47,513 nucleotides of DNA, taken from the NCBI GenBank assembly GCA_947303715.1, contig CAMYYY010000018.1, forward strand, positions 1-47,513, read 5' to 3'. Shown here one piece after another: positions 40,593-47,513 of the stretch. Within the stretch, counting starts at the first letter, position 1. Each line of letters starts with the position of its first letter. The notes below the pieces were generated by a model, which worked only from the letters and a program-made list of their open reading frames with translations, did no database searches and was not told the DNA's origin. Position numbers and translations under genes: made by a program. Source of the stretch: an uncultured Bacteroidales bacterium (lineage in GTDB: Bacteria > Bacteroidota > Bacteroidia > Bacteroidales > Bacteroidaceae).

Positions 40593-40663
40593 GAATTATC
40601 TATTATTTAACGACTTACAATTAACTACTTGGTTGATTAAAGATGATGGACTCATTTTCGGCT

Positions 40664-40695
40664 GCGAAGGTACAACCTTTTTTTGAAAAAGACAA
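40664..40695 (-). promoter_or_regulatory. Promoter of tyrS
   Basis: On the minus strand a TTG -33 (40695-40693) and a -7 TACCTTCGC (40672-40664) are 20 bp apart. The leader is about 65 bases; I see no T-box or other regulatory fold in it. Confidence 0.65.
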
Positions 40696-40698
40696 CAC

Positions 40699-41334
40699 TT
40701 AGCTATTTAAAAGGTGCAAAACGTTGTCGTTCACTTGCTGTTTCAGCACTTGGACGGGAAGGTTGAGTTGGAGGGAAACGTCGGTATAGAGTTTATCAAG
40801 CATTTCGGGATTGTCATCGCTTTCCAGAAAAAGCTCGTCTATGGGAAGCGATAATAATGTGTCTGGGCGATAATGCAAGCCTAATGAAAGGTGACATCCG
40901 GCACGAAGATATTGCTGAGCTTGCTCTGGACCTCCACGAAAACCATGAATAAGCCAAGGCTGTTTGGTGCGTAGTTCACGCCGTACAGCCAATATCTCAG
41001 TCATACAATGTACATCATGGATGACGGGTTTTTTCCCGATGGAAAGGGAGATTTTTAGTTGTTCAATGAATACTGAACGTTGTATTTCTAAAGCTGGGCC
41101 ACGCAACTTGTCAAGCCCCATTTCACCCAACATCTGAATTTGTCCTGAAACATCGGATGAAAGAATGAAGCGTAATTGTTCAAGTTGCCTTTGTCCGTCT
41201 TCTTCGATGTCCCATGGATGTATGCCAAGAGCATACCATTGGCCTGGCTGTGGTTGCCATTTGTCGGCATTGGTGCTGACGATGGCCGTTCCTGGCTGCT
41301 GAGGCAAGGCGTGAGTATGAACGTCAAGAATCAT
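40699..41334 (-). CDS. TatD family metal-dependent hydrolase
   Basis: From ATG 41334 ([11 protein letters not shown]) the protein has 211 residues; an upstream extension would run back into yidD and lacks homology features. The metal ligands of TatD are visible: HxH in DVHTHA, Glu in GEMGLD, His in HDVH and IHGFRG, and Asp in ESDDNPEML. It is shorter than the roughly 260-residue classical TatD. The family comprises DNases and other phosphodiesterases. It overlaps yidD by 11 bp and is the last gene of the hemD-rnpA-yidD run. Confidence 0.88.
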   Translation of the reverse strand: MILDVHTHALPQQPGTAIVSTNADKWQPQPGQWYALGIHPWDIEEDGQRQLEQLRFILSSDVSGQIQMLGEMGLDKLRGPALEIQRSVFIEQLKISLSIGKKPVIHDVHCMTEILAVRRELRTKQPWLIHGFRGGPEQAQQYLRAGCHLSLGLHYRPDTLLSLPIDELFLESDDNPEMLDKLYTDVSLQLNLPVQVLKQQVNDNVLHLLNS

Positions 41335-41659
41335 GGGAGTCAGTAGGAGGAAGGGCGCCCCACATTTCCTTTTTATAATAGAAAAAACGGAACTTATCAG
41401 GCACGGGATCGTAGCCGAATCCGCCAAAGGGATTGCAACGAAGGAGTCGGTAAACCAACAACCAAAGTCCTTTTAGCGGGCCGTGTTTCTTTAGTGCCTC
41501 AATGGCATATTGCGAACAAGAGGGGGTGTAGCGGCAACGGGAAGGAAACAACGGGGAAATAAGGCGCTGATAAAGTCGGATGGGCAGCATCAGTAGTCCA
41601 ATAAGGAGCTGGCGCAAAGCTTTCCAAACCTTATAGATGATTTTAGCTGGCCAACTCAT
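41324..41659 (-). CDS. yidD: Membrane protein insertion efficiency factor YidD
   Basis: From ATG 41659 ([11 protein letters not shown]) the protein has 111 residues. The frame is open further upstream but that part overlaps rnpA. The family motif [20 protein letters not shown], then EALKKHG and [17 protein letters not shown], is complete. YidD aids the YidC insertase. As usual it follows rnpA directly (17-bp overlap), but here the pair sits with hemD and tatD rather than dnaA-rpmH, a Bacteroidetes-type arrangement. Confidence 0.95.
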   Translation of the reverse strand: MSWPAKIIYKVWKALRQLLIGLLMLPIRLYQRLISPLFPSRCRYTPSCSQYAIEALKKHGPLKGLWLLVYRLLRCNPFGGFGYDPVPDKFRFFYYKKEMWGALPPTDSHDS

Positions 41660-42128
41660 GTTCCAATAATCGGACAATACGTGAAAGGGCTGTGGAAACA
41701 CGTTCCTCAAGTTCTGCTGCCGTAGCTGCTTCATCTGTCAGGTAAATGAAGGCTAATGAGATGGCTAAGTTATGCGTTGAGGCAAAGGCGACTAAAGGGT
41801 TTTTCTGCTTGCGGTAGGCCTCGCGCAGTAAACGTTTAATGCGATTGCGATCAACAGCGTGATGGAACTTTTTCTTGGGGACAGAGATCAGTAATTTGGG
41901 CAATAAGGAATCAGAGCAAGATACGGAATCTGTAGGGGAAGATTCCTCTAAGGGAACAAACTTGAAAATCACCCGAAGTGGAAAGACGGAAAAGGAATTA
42001 CCTTTTCCGTCGAAGAGCCAGTCAATGGCTGCCTGACTACACAGCCGCTCGGCTTTTGTGAAAGTGTTGCTAACGGACAACGGGTTACTCGCTTTGGTCT
42101 TCTGCCATCTTTGCAAGAAACTGGTCAA
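41643..42128 (-). CDS. rnpA: Ribonuclease P protein component
   Basis: The protein has 161 residues. It supports the RNA subunit of RNase P in removing tRNA 5' leaders. The signature [17 protein letters not shown] is present, and [17 protein letters not shown] leads into it. The protein is somewhat longer than typical (110-140 residues) because of a loop rich in Ser, Asp and Glu ([14 protein letters not shown]) and an N-terminal extension; a later start cannot be excluded. It overlaps hemD upstream by 44 bp and yidD downstream by 17 bp. Confidence 0.93.
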   Translation of the reverse strand: MTSFLQRWQKTKASNPLSVSNTFTKAERLCSQAAIDWLFDGKGNSFSVFPLRVIFKFVPLEESSPTDSVSCSDSLLPKLLISVPKKKFHHAVDRNRIKRLLREAYRKQKNPLVAFASTHNLAISLAFIYLTDEAATAAELEERVSTALSRIVRLLEHELAS

Positions 42129-42876
42129 GTGCCATCGTCATAGAGGGAGCCTTTGCCGTCGGTGCTTCGAGGTCGAGGCGAATGTTGTGGTCACGAATGG
42201 CCTGTGCTGTAGCAGGTCCGAAACAACCAACAAGCAATTTACGCTGGGTGAACTTGGGGCGATTCTCCAGTAGGGAGGTGATACCGGCAGGACTGAAGAA
42301 AATCATCATGTCATAGCCGCTCAGTTCACGAGGCTTGAAAATCTTACTTACGGTGCGGTACATGACAGCTTCGGAGTGTTTGATACCATGAGCGTCAAGG
42401 GCGTTCTTGATTTCATCATTGTGAACACTCGACTGCGGCAGGAAATAGGTTTCTTCAGGGTGCTTGAGGATAACAGCTAGCAGACTGTCGAACTTGCCGG
42501 TTGTACCAAAGAACACTTTGCGTTTACGGTATTGGACGTATTTCTGAATATAGAGCGAAACAGTTTCGGTAATGCAGAAATACTTCAGCGAATCGGGGAT
42601 ATTGACGCGCATTTCCTGACACAGTTGGAAGAAATGGTCGATGGCATGACGCGAAGTGAAGATAATGGCAGTATGCTCAGGCAAGATGGATATCTTCTGG
42701 GCGCGGAATTCCTTCGGCGACACACTCTCTACCTGAATGAACTGCTTGAAGTCAATTTGCACGTTGTATTTTTGGGCAATCTCATCGTAGTATTTTTTTG
42801 CTTCTGCTCCTTGAGGTTGCGAAACCAAAATACGTTTTATGACTCTTTTCTCCGTTTCCGTATTATTCTCTTTCAT
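42085..42876 (-). CDS. hemD: Uroporphyrinogen-III synthase
   Basis: The protein has 263 residues. HemD closes hydroxymethylbilane to uroporphyrinogen III for heme and cobalamin synthesis. The sequence is weakly conserved in the family, but the two-domain pattern is visible: KRILVSQPQGAEAKKYYDEI, AIIFTSRHAIDHFFQ, and the second half with MMIFFSPAGITSLLEN and LVGCFGPATAQAIRDHN. The position next to DUF4271 and rnpA is common in Bacteroidales. It starts 15 bp after the DUF4271 gene. A -7-like TACCTTTGC lies at 42957-42949 (minus strand) inside the end of that gene and may give extra transcription. Confidence 0.88.
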   Translation of the reverse strand: MKENNTETEKRVIKRILVSQPQGAEAKKYYDEIAQKYNVQIDFKQFIQVESVSPKEFRAQKISILPEHTAIIFTSRHAIDHFFQLCQEMRVNIPDSLKYFCITETVSLYIQKYVQYRKRKVFFGTTGKFDSLLAVILKHPEETYFLPQSSVHNDEIKNALDAHGIKHSEAVMYRTVSKIFKPRELSGYDMMIFFSPAGITSLLENRPKFTQRKLLVGCFGPATAQAIRDHNIRLDLEAPTAKAPSMTMALDQFLAKMAEDQSE

Positions 42877-42891
42877 AAGATAACCATCTAA

Positions 42892-43593
42892 TTATAAACC
42901 TTTTTGAATGAAAAACTTCCCAATTACAAGGAGAGGAATCCATTCGAGCGTGCAAAGGTACAACAATAATTGCAAACCGCCATATTTTTTTACAAAAAAG
43001 ATGTGAAATGCTTTGACAGACAGCCATATTTCGGCCACAGCAATCATTGTGAGTGCGATAATGGAAAGAGTGGATGTTGAGAGGTTGAAGAAGGTGCCAA
43101 CAACCGCGAATGGAAATAATGCAATGCCTAAAATAATGAACGTATCTGTAAAGACTTGATTCCAAGCTGAAGTTTGTGGGGGAGTAAAAAGGATGGCATT
43201 GACGATACTGAAAAAAATCATTTTTATCAATAGCCATGCTGCTGCTCCGACAGCTCCCCATAACAATACTTTCAATAGATCAGCATGCGAGGATATCATA
43301 TTTGAGGCAAAAAGTCCGTTTCCCAAACATAGGGAGAAGCTGATGCAGGCTTGCACGATGAGCAGGATGCGAATGTAAATGGAACGCGAGGAGCGCACTT
43401 CGTCGGAGAAACGGCGCGAATGGCCGAGGGAATATCCGGCAAATAGTTGTCTCAGATAGCAGTTTTTGTCGGTTATGGCGATTACCAACAGCAGACCGGC
43501 AAATAGTAGGACAATGATGAACACGTCGTCATTGACGGGTGCGAACGCTTGTGACGTCCACTTTTCAAAGGCTTGTATCATCGGATTGTCCAT
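42892..43593 (-). CDS. DUF4271 family membrane protein
   Basis: From ATG 43593 (MDNPMIQAFEKW) the protein has 233 residues; the longer frame overlaps the LOG gene. It has about six membrane spans, beginning VFIIVLLFAGLLLVIAI, with a cytoplasmic segment RQLFAGYSLGHSRRFSDEVR that is the conserved part of DUF4271 proteins. The function is unknown. In Bacteroidetes the gene usually precedes hemD, as here, with a 15-bp gap. It follows the LOG-family gene by 14 bp. Confidence 0.87.
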   Translation of the reverse strand: MDNPMIQAFEKWTSQAFAPVNDDVFIIVLLFAGLLLVIAITDKNCYLRQLFAGYSLGHSRRFSDEVRSSRSIYIRILLIVQACISFSLCLGNGLFASNMISSHADLLKVLLWGAVGAAAWLLIKMIFFSIVNAILFTPPQTSAWNQVFTDTFIILGIALFPFAVVGTFFNLSTSTLSIIALTMIAVAEIWLSVKAFHIFFVKKYGGLQLLLYLCTLEWIPLLVIGKFFIQKGL

Positions 43594-43607
43594 CGATATT
43601 GCTATTT

Positions 43608-44186
43608 TTATATAGCAGCAAACTTGCGAATACTTTTGTCCCACTTGGGAGTAGTAAGCACCATTTCCACAGCTTCTTCAGGAGTTGAGGCCACACGCCA
43701 GATGTCGGCATGAATGTTGCGCATGAAGTGCTCGTCAACAGCCATCTGCAACTGATCCAAAAGAGGGGTATAGTAGCCTTCGTGATTGAGAATAACAATG
43801 GGATTCAGGTAAAGACCAAGTTGCTTCCATGTGATAACTTCAAGCAACTCCTCCAATGTTCCACAACCGCCAGGCAAGGCAATACACCCGTCGGTGATGT
43901 TGGCTATGGTCTGTTTGCGCTCATGCATGTCAGCTGTGACAATAAGCTTGCTTAGTCCCGTATGGTGCCATCCTTCACGAACCATGAATTCGGGAATGAC
44001 GCCAACGACCTCGCCGCCAGCATCGAGAGCAGCGTTCTCAACGCTATTCATAAGGCCGAGGTTGCCGGCACCTGTGACAATACCCACGCCACGTTCTGCC
44101 AGCAAGCGTCCTACCTCCTCGGCGGCTTTGAAAAACGATTCCCGAATCTGCGTGCTTGAAGCACAATAAACCGCTATCCGCTGCAT
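43608..44186 (-). CDS. LOG family protein (cytokinin riboside monophosphate phosphoribohydrolase-like)
   Basis: The protein has 192 residues. The family motif PGGCGTLEEL, followed by WKQLGLYLNPIVILN, is complete, and the early VYCASST and GVGIVTGAGNLGLM (nucleotide-binding) are as expected. LOG proteins cleave nucleoside 5'-monophosphates to base and ribose phosphate; the natural substrate in Bacteroidales is uncertain. It starts 33 bp after ahcY and probably shares its transcript. Confidence 0.93.
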   Translation of the reverse strand: MQRIAVYCASSTQIRESFFKAAEEVGRLLAERGVGIVTGAGNLGLMNSVENAALDAGGEVVGVIPEFMVREGWHHTGLSKLIVTADMHERKQTIANITDGCIALPGGCGTLEELLEVITWKQLGLYLNPIVILNHEGYYTPLLDQLQMAVDEHFMRNIHADIWRVASTPEEAVEMVLTTPKWDKSIRKFAAI

Positions 44187-44219
44187 AAACTATAACCTAA
44201 ATACGCTATAACCCTTGAC

Positions 44220-45632
44220 TTAATACCTATAGTGCTCTGCCTTGTAGGGACCTTCCACAGGTACGCCTATGTAGTCTGCCTGAGCCTGTGTCAGGGTGGT
44301 AAGATGAACGCCGATGCGCTCTAAATGCAGGCGGGCAACTTCCTCGTCGAGATGCTTGGGCAGACGATAGACGTCTATGGGGTAGGGCTTGCTGAAGAGT
44401 TCCATTTGTGCCAACGTCTGGTTTGTAAACGAGTTGCTCATCACAAATGAGGGATGTCCCGTGGCACAACCAAGGTTGACAAGCCTTCCGTCTGCCAACA
44501 GGATGATGCTATGACCGTCAGGGAAGAAATAACGATCGACTTGAGGTTTCACGTTTTCACAACGGATGCCTGGGTAGGTTTTTAGAGCAGCTACTTGTAT
44601 CTCATTATCGAAGTGACCGATGTTACAGACAATGGCCTGATCGGGCATTCGCTCCATGTGGTCAATACGGATAATGTCGATGTTTCCTGTAGTGGTGACG
44701 AAGATGTTGCCTTGTGAGCAGGCTTCGTCGAGAGTGACTACTTGGAATCCTTCCATAGCAGCTTGCAGGGCGCAGATGGGGTCTATCTCCGTTACCATGA
44801 CGCGAGCGCCATAGCTTCGCAGGCTCTGGGCGCAGCCTTTGCCCACCTCGCCATAGCCGCAAACGACGGCTACCTTTCCAGCTACCATGACGTCTGTAGC
44901 ACGCTTGATGCCATCCACAAGGCTTTCGCGACAGCCGTATAGATTGTCAAACTTGCTTTTGGTGACAGAGTCGTTGACGTTGAAGGCGGGGAAGAGCAGC
45001 TTGCCCTCCTCTTTCATTTGGTAAAGACGATGCACACCCGTTGTAGTTTCTTCGCTCACGCCACGAACTTCCTTTGCTAAGGTATGCCAAAAATTAGGTT
45101 TTTCTTTCAGGACGCGTTTCAGAATGGCTTTGAGTTCCAACTCATCTTCTCCACCTGAAGGAGTGTCGAGGACAGACGAATCGTTTTCGGCATCCACGCC
45201 AAGGTGAATCATCAGCGTAGCATCGCCTCCGTCGTCCACAATCATGTTGGGACCTTTTCCTTCAGGGAAGTTCATAGCTTGCAGGGTACACCACCAATAG
45301 TCGGCCAACGACTCGCCTTTCCAAGCAAATACGGGCACGCCCATTTCCGCCATAGCGGCAGCGGCATGATCCTGCGTGGAATAGATATTGCACGAGCACC
45401 AGCGTACTTCGGCACCAAGGCAACGCAAGGTCTTGATGAGTACGGCGGTCTGGATGGTCATGTGGAGCGAGCCCATCACGCGGGCACCCTTCAGCGGCTG
45501 ACGAGGACCATACTTCTCTTGTAGGGCCATCAGGCCGGGCATTTCCTTCTCGGCCATATCAATCTCCTTACGGCCGAAATCGGCAAGGCTGATGTCTGCT
45601 ACTCGATAGGGAAGGTTTGAAAACAGTTCCAT
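44220..45632 (-). CDS. ahcY: Adenosylhomocysteinase
   Basis: The protein has 470 residues. It hydrolyses S-adenosylhomocysteine to adenosine and homocysteine, ending the methyl cycle. The NAD-binding loop is [20 protein letters not shown], and landmarks include [37 protein letters not shown] and the C-terminal PYKAEHYRY. Length fits the bacterial form with the inserted loop ([14 protein letters not shown]). It is the first gene of a minus-strand run (LOG, DUF4271, hemD, rnpA, yidD, tatD) and is divergent from rmuC. Confidence 0.97.
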   Translation of the reverse strand: MELFSNLPYRVADISLADFGRKEIDMAEKEMPGLMALQEKYGPRQPLKGARVMGSLHMTIQTAVLIKTLRCLGAEVRWCSCNIYSTQDHAAAAMAEMGVPVFAWKGESLADYWWCTLQAMNFPEGKGPNMIVDDGGDATLMIHLGVDAENDSSVLDTPSGGEDELELKAILKRVLKEKPNFWHTLAKEVRGVSEETTTGVHRLYQMKEEGKLLFPAFNVNDSVTKSKFDNLYGCRESLVDGIKRATDVMVAGKVAVVCGYGEVGKGCAQSLRSYGARVMVTEIDPICALQAAMEGFQVVTLDEACSQGNIFVTTTGNIDIIRIDHMERMPDQAIVCNIGHFDNEIQVAALKTYPGIRCENVKPQVDRYFFPDGHSIILLADGRLVNLGCATGHPSFVMSNSFTNQTLAQMELFSKPYPIDVYRLPKHLDEEVARLHLERIGVHLTTLTQAQADYIGVPVEGPYKAEHYRY

Positions 45633-45669
45633 AAGTGGTGTGGTTTATTGCATGTGAAAATTTGAGAGT

Positions 45670-45678
45670 GCAAAAGTA
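45670..45678 (-). promoter_or_regulatory. Probable promoter -7 box of ahcY
   Basis: TACTTTTGC on the minus strand matches the -7 consensus and lies about 37 bp before the ahcY ATG. The -33 side is only a weak TTGG/CTTGG match near 45.70 kb. Confidence 0.5.
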
Positions 45679-45710
45679 CTGCTTTTTCTGTTTTCTGCCA
45701 AGAAAAATGC

Positions 45711-45796
45711 TTATCTTTAACTTCGTTTTAGATAGGCTTCGTTGCGGCAAATGGCAAATATATTTGCATTATCTCTCAACATGTATTATCTTTGCA
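45711..45796 (+). repeat. Promoter-bearing repeat, copy upstream of rmuC
   Basis: The order of parts equals the 8.1-kb copy: hairpin TATCT (45712-45716) with AGATA (45730-45734), AGATAGGCTTCGTTGCGG, the 14-bp palindrome GCAAATATATTTGC (45754-45767), ATTATCTCTC, and the -7 TATCTTTGC. In this copy C-G pairs of the first hairpin are T-A pairs, and the -7 box changes the same way. Confidence 0.75.
45763..45795 (+). promoter_or_regulatory. Promoter of rmuC
   Basis: A -33 TTTG (45763-45766) and a -7 TATCTTTGC (45787-45795) are 20 bp apart. The start ATG at 45819 lies 24 bases after the -7 box, so the upstream in-frame ATG at 45792 is excluded. Confidence 0.8.
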
Positions 45797-45818
45797 AAAC
45801 CTATTCCATTCTACGTCT

Positions 45819-47264
45819 ATGAATACGATTCTCATCTCCATCTTATCTGTCGTTTGTGGGGCTGCTCTCGGGGCTGTTATCACATGGCTGGCTATGCGTA
45901 GCAGGCTAAGTGTCGCTAAAACCATACTGGAAGAGCGCACGTCGGAGGGCGTGCAGTTCCAACAGGCTATCCGCGAGCGTGAAGCGACGTTGGCTGGTCT
46001 GACAGACGAACGGCAGCGGTTGACAACCCGCGTCGAAGTGTTGTCGGCCCAGCTTGAAGAGCAGAAGCGGCAAAATGAGCAGGCGTTGGCGGCGCAGGAG
46101 CGCCGCCATTCCGAAGCCATATCCGCCCAGCAGATACGCTTCGATGAGACAATGGCGAAGGTGTCGGCTCAGATGCAGGCGACTACCAACGATATGCTGC
46201 GCCAACGCCAGAAGGAGTTTGCCGAATCGTCGGGCACCAGCCTCGGACAGATTGTCAATCCCCTGCGTGAAACTATCGACAAGATGCAGCAGGCCATGAC
46301 CGAAACGCGTACCCAGCAAAGTGCCGACAGCGGGGCCATGAAGGCTATTATTGAGCAGATGATGCAGCAGAGTGACAAGGTGCGCAAGAGTACAGAAGAA
46401 CTGACGAATGCCTTCCGCCATAGCAATACCGTGCAGGGCTACTGGGGTGAAACGGTTTTGGACGAACTGCTGGAATCGCAGGGATTGACGCGTGGTGTGC
46501 ACTACGATGTGCAGCCTACCCTCCGCGATGCCTCTGGCGCTACCGTCACTACGGAGGAAGGTGCTCGCATGCGGCCCGATGTCATCCTTCATCTTGACCA
46601 ACGTCGCGATGTCATCATCGATTCCAAGGTCTCCCTTGCAGCCTTCATGGACTACGTCAACGCTTCGGACGAAGTGGAGCGCCAGCGTTGCCTTAAGGCA
46701 CATATAGCCAGCCTGCAGGAACAGGTGAACCGTTTGGCTACGAAGGATTACAGCTCGTACATACAGCCTCCGAAAGTCAAGATGGACTACGTCATCATGT
46801 TCGTTCCCAATACAGGTGCCCTCTGGACGGCCTTGGGCGCGCAGCCCGACCTTTGGCGTCGCGCTATGGAGCGGGGCGTCTATATTGCTGACGAGCAGAC
46901 CCTTTTCGCCGCTCTTCGCATCATCCGGCTTACATGGACGCAGATTGCCCAGGCGCAGAACCACGAGCGCGTCTTCGCTCTCGCTACAGAGATGATGGAC
47001 CGCGTGGGGCAGTTCACTAAGAATTTCCAGGCGCTCGGCGCCGACCTTGAAAAAGCCCGAAAGGCCTACGATTCCGCCAGTCTGAAATTGCAGCCGAGTG
47101 GTCAGAGCATCCTGCAGACCTGCGCTAAACTGCAGAAACTTGGTGCCAAGCAGAGTACCAAGAATCCTCTTCCGTCCTTCACGGATATCGACGACATCCC
47201 TGCCCTTGATGTTCCCTCGGCTCTAGCGGATGAGGTCGATGCTCCTGTGGAGCCCGAAAGCTGA
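45819..47264 (+). CDS. rmuC: DNA recombination protein RmuC
   Basis: From ATG 45819 (MNTILISILSVV) the protein has 481 residues. A single membrane span fills residues 3-23, then a coiled coil of about 170 residues rich in Gln, Glu and Arg, and the RmuC nuclease-like domain in the second half. The landmarks are QGYWGETVLDELLESQGLTR, MRPDVILHLDQRRDVIIDSK, YVIMFVPNTGALWTAL and LRIIRLTWTQIAQAQNHERV. RmuC proteins limit DNA inversion and rearrangement between short inverted repeats in E. coli; this window is full of such repeats. It is monocistronic, under the repeat-borne promoter. Confidence 0.94.
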   Translation: MNTILISILSVVCGAALGAVITWLAMRSRLSVAKTILEERTSEGVQFQQAIREREATLAGLTDERQRLTTRVEVLSAQLEEQKRQNEQALAAQERRHSEAISAQQIRFDETMAKVSAQMQATTNDMLRQRQKEFAESSGTSLGQIVNPLRETIDKMQQAMTETRTQQSADSGAMKAIIEQMMQQSDKVRKSTEELTNAFRHSNTVQGYWGETVLDELLESQGLTRGVHYDVQPTLRDASGATVTTEEGARMRPDVILHLDQRRDVIIDSKVSLAAFMDYVNASDEVERQRCLKAHIASLQEQVNRLATKDYSSYIQPPKVKMDYVIMFVPNTGALWTALGAQPDLWRRAMERGVYIADEQTLFAALRIIRLTWTQIAQAQNHERVFALATEMMDRVGQFTKNFQALGADLEKARKAYDSASLKLQPSGQSILQTCAKLQKLGAKQSTKNPLPSFTDIDDIPALDVPSALADEVDAPVEPES

Positions 47265-47280
47265 CACTTTAGCATTCAGG

Positions 47281-47348
47281 AAGGAATCATTCCTTACCTT
47301 ATTATATAAAAAGACTTGTGGCGCTACCTCTCTCAGGCTACGCCACAA
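47281..47348. terminator. Hairpins after rmuC
   Basis: Two stems follow the stop codon at 47264: AAGGAAT-C-ATTCCTT (47281-47295), and TTGTGGCG (47316-47323) with CGCCACAA (47341-47348). Neither is followed by a good T-run, so termination is likely but not certain. The remaining 47349-47461 has no gene. Confidence 0.45.
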
Positions 47349-47390
47349 TGAAAACACAAACTTTTTAATACTATGAAATAACCTAAAACA

Positions 47391-47415
47391 GCTTCGGGGA
47401 GGGGAGCCCCGAAGC
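47391..47415 (-). terminator. Terminator of tRNA-Thr
   Basis: GCTTCGGGG (47391-47399) pairs with CCCCGAAGC (47407-47415), a perfect 9-bp stem. On the minus strand it is followed by TGTTTTAGG. It lies about 45 bp past the 3' end of the tRNA. Confidence 0.6.
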
Positions 47416-47461
47416 ACGGGGAAGGAGTCTCACGACTTGCTTTTTCTCTTTCTCTTCTTAG

Positions 47462-47513
47462 AGCCTCTTGTCGGATTCGAACCAACGACCCCGAGATTAC
47501 AAATCACGTGCTC
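47462..47513 (-). tRNA. tRNA-Thr (anticodon TGT), cut by the window edge
   Basis: On the minus strand the visible part has the D-stem end GAGC, an anticodon loop TTTGTAA with anticodon TGT, the T arm GTTGG-TTCGAAT-CCGAC, the acceptor strand AAGAGGC and discriminator T. The 5' acceptor and most of the D arm are outside the window. The middle pair of the anticodon stem is T-T. Confidence 0.8.

Noticed and set aside
42949..42957. Separate promoter for hemD
   Set aside because: TACCTTTGC is present, but it lies in coding sequence of the DUF4271 gene and I find no convincing -33 partner. Noted in the hemD entry only.

Overview
The window looks like chromosomal DNA from a member of the Bacteroidales, most likely a GC-rich Prevotellaceae-type organism. 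The evidence is the promoter grammar (-33 TTTG or TTG, about 20 bp, then -7 TAnnTTTGC), lipoproteins with very short signal peptides, DUF2723, DUF4271, DUF4861 and YfhO-type proteins, a TonB-dependent receptor of the Bacteroidetes type, and a type II glutaminyl-cyclase-like M28 protein. The genus cannot be fixed from this sequence alone. There is no rRNA, IS transposase, prophage or CRISPR array. Three tRNA genes are visible: Arg-CCT, Gln-TTG, and Thr-TGT cut off by the right edge.

Layout. 0.3-4.0 kb: M16 lipoprotein peptidase, Nudix hydrolase and tRNA-Arg, all on the minus strand. 4.1-12.9 kb: outer-membrane receptor, tRNA-Gln, a GT4 glycosyltransferase (minus), a YfhO-like membrane protein and three small exported proteins. 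13.0-20.2 kb, minus strand: a VWA lipoprotein, then a tightly coupled surface-glycan operon read from right to left (two LicD proteins, UDP-galactopyranose mutase, an acyltransferase, two GT2 enzymes). 20.3-24.8 kb, plus strand: cysS, an M28/glutaminyl cyclase, sufE and a GT4 enzyme. 25.0-27.4 kb: an AT-rich, solitary type IIG-like restriction-modification gene, followed by a 1.4 kb gene-poor stretch packed with repeats. 28.9-35.8 kb, minus strand: PepC-like peptidase, radical SAM protein, DUF4861 lipoprotein, kduD, a GxxExxY nuclease cassette, kduI and queG. 35.9-45.6 kb, minus strand: a DUF2723 membrane protein, tyrS, tatD-like, yidD, rnpA, hemD, DUF4271, a LOG-family gene and ahcY. 45.8-47.3 kb, plus strand: rmuC.

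Most genes are ordinary; the interest lies between and inside them. (1) A gene for a GxxExxY / PD-(D/E)XK nuclease is bounded by terminal inverted repeats and sits between kduI and kduD. A gene-less copy of the same element lies 3 kb away beside pepC, and a third diverged copy near 28.5 kb. (2) A hairpin-rich REP-like element of about 110 bp is inserted in frame in cysS and is translated. (3) A promoter-bearing repeat family recurs upstream of unrelated genes, with a conserved ATCTCTC block inside the -33/-7 spacer. One copy is a perfectly symmetric divergent promoter between the LicD operon and cysS. (4) Many intergenic tandem repeats have a period of 7 bp or 21 bp. Two 21-bp arrays follow terminators and keep a heptad-encoding reading frame open. 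(5) A 33-bp inverted repeat with an A/T-only core lies next to the restriction-modification gene.

Start codons were moved from the longest open frame where promoter position, signal peptide, family alignment or a 4-bp ATGA overlap supported a different start. All functions are read from sequence motifs without database searches.
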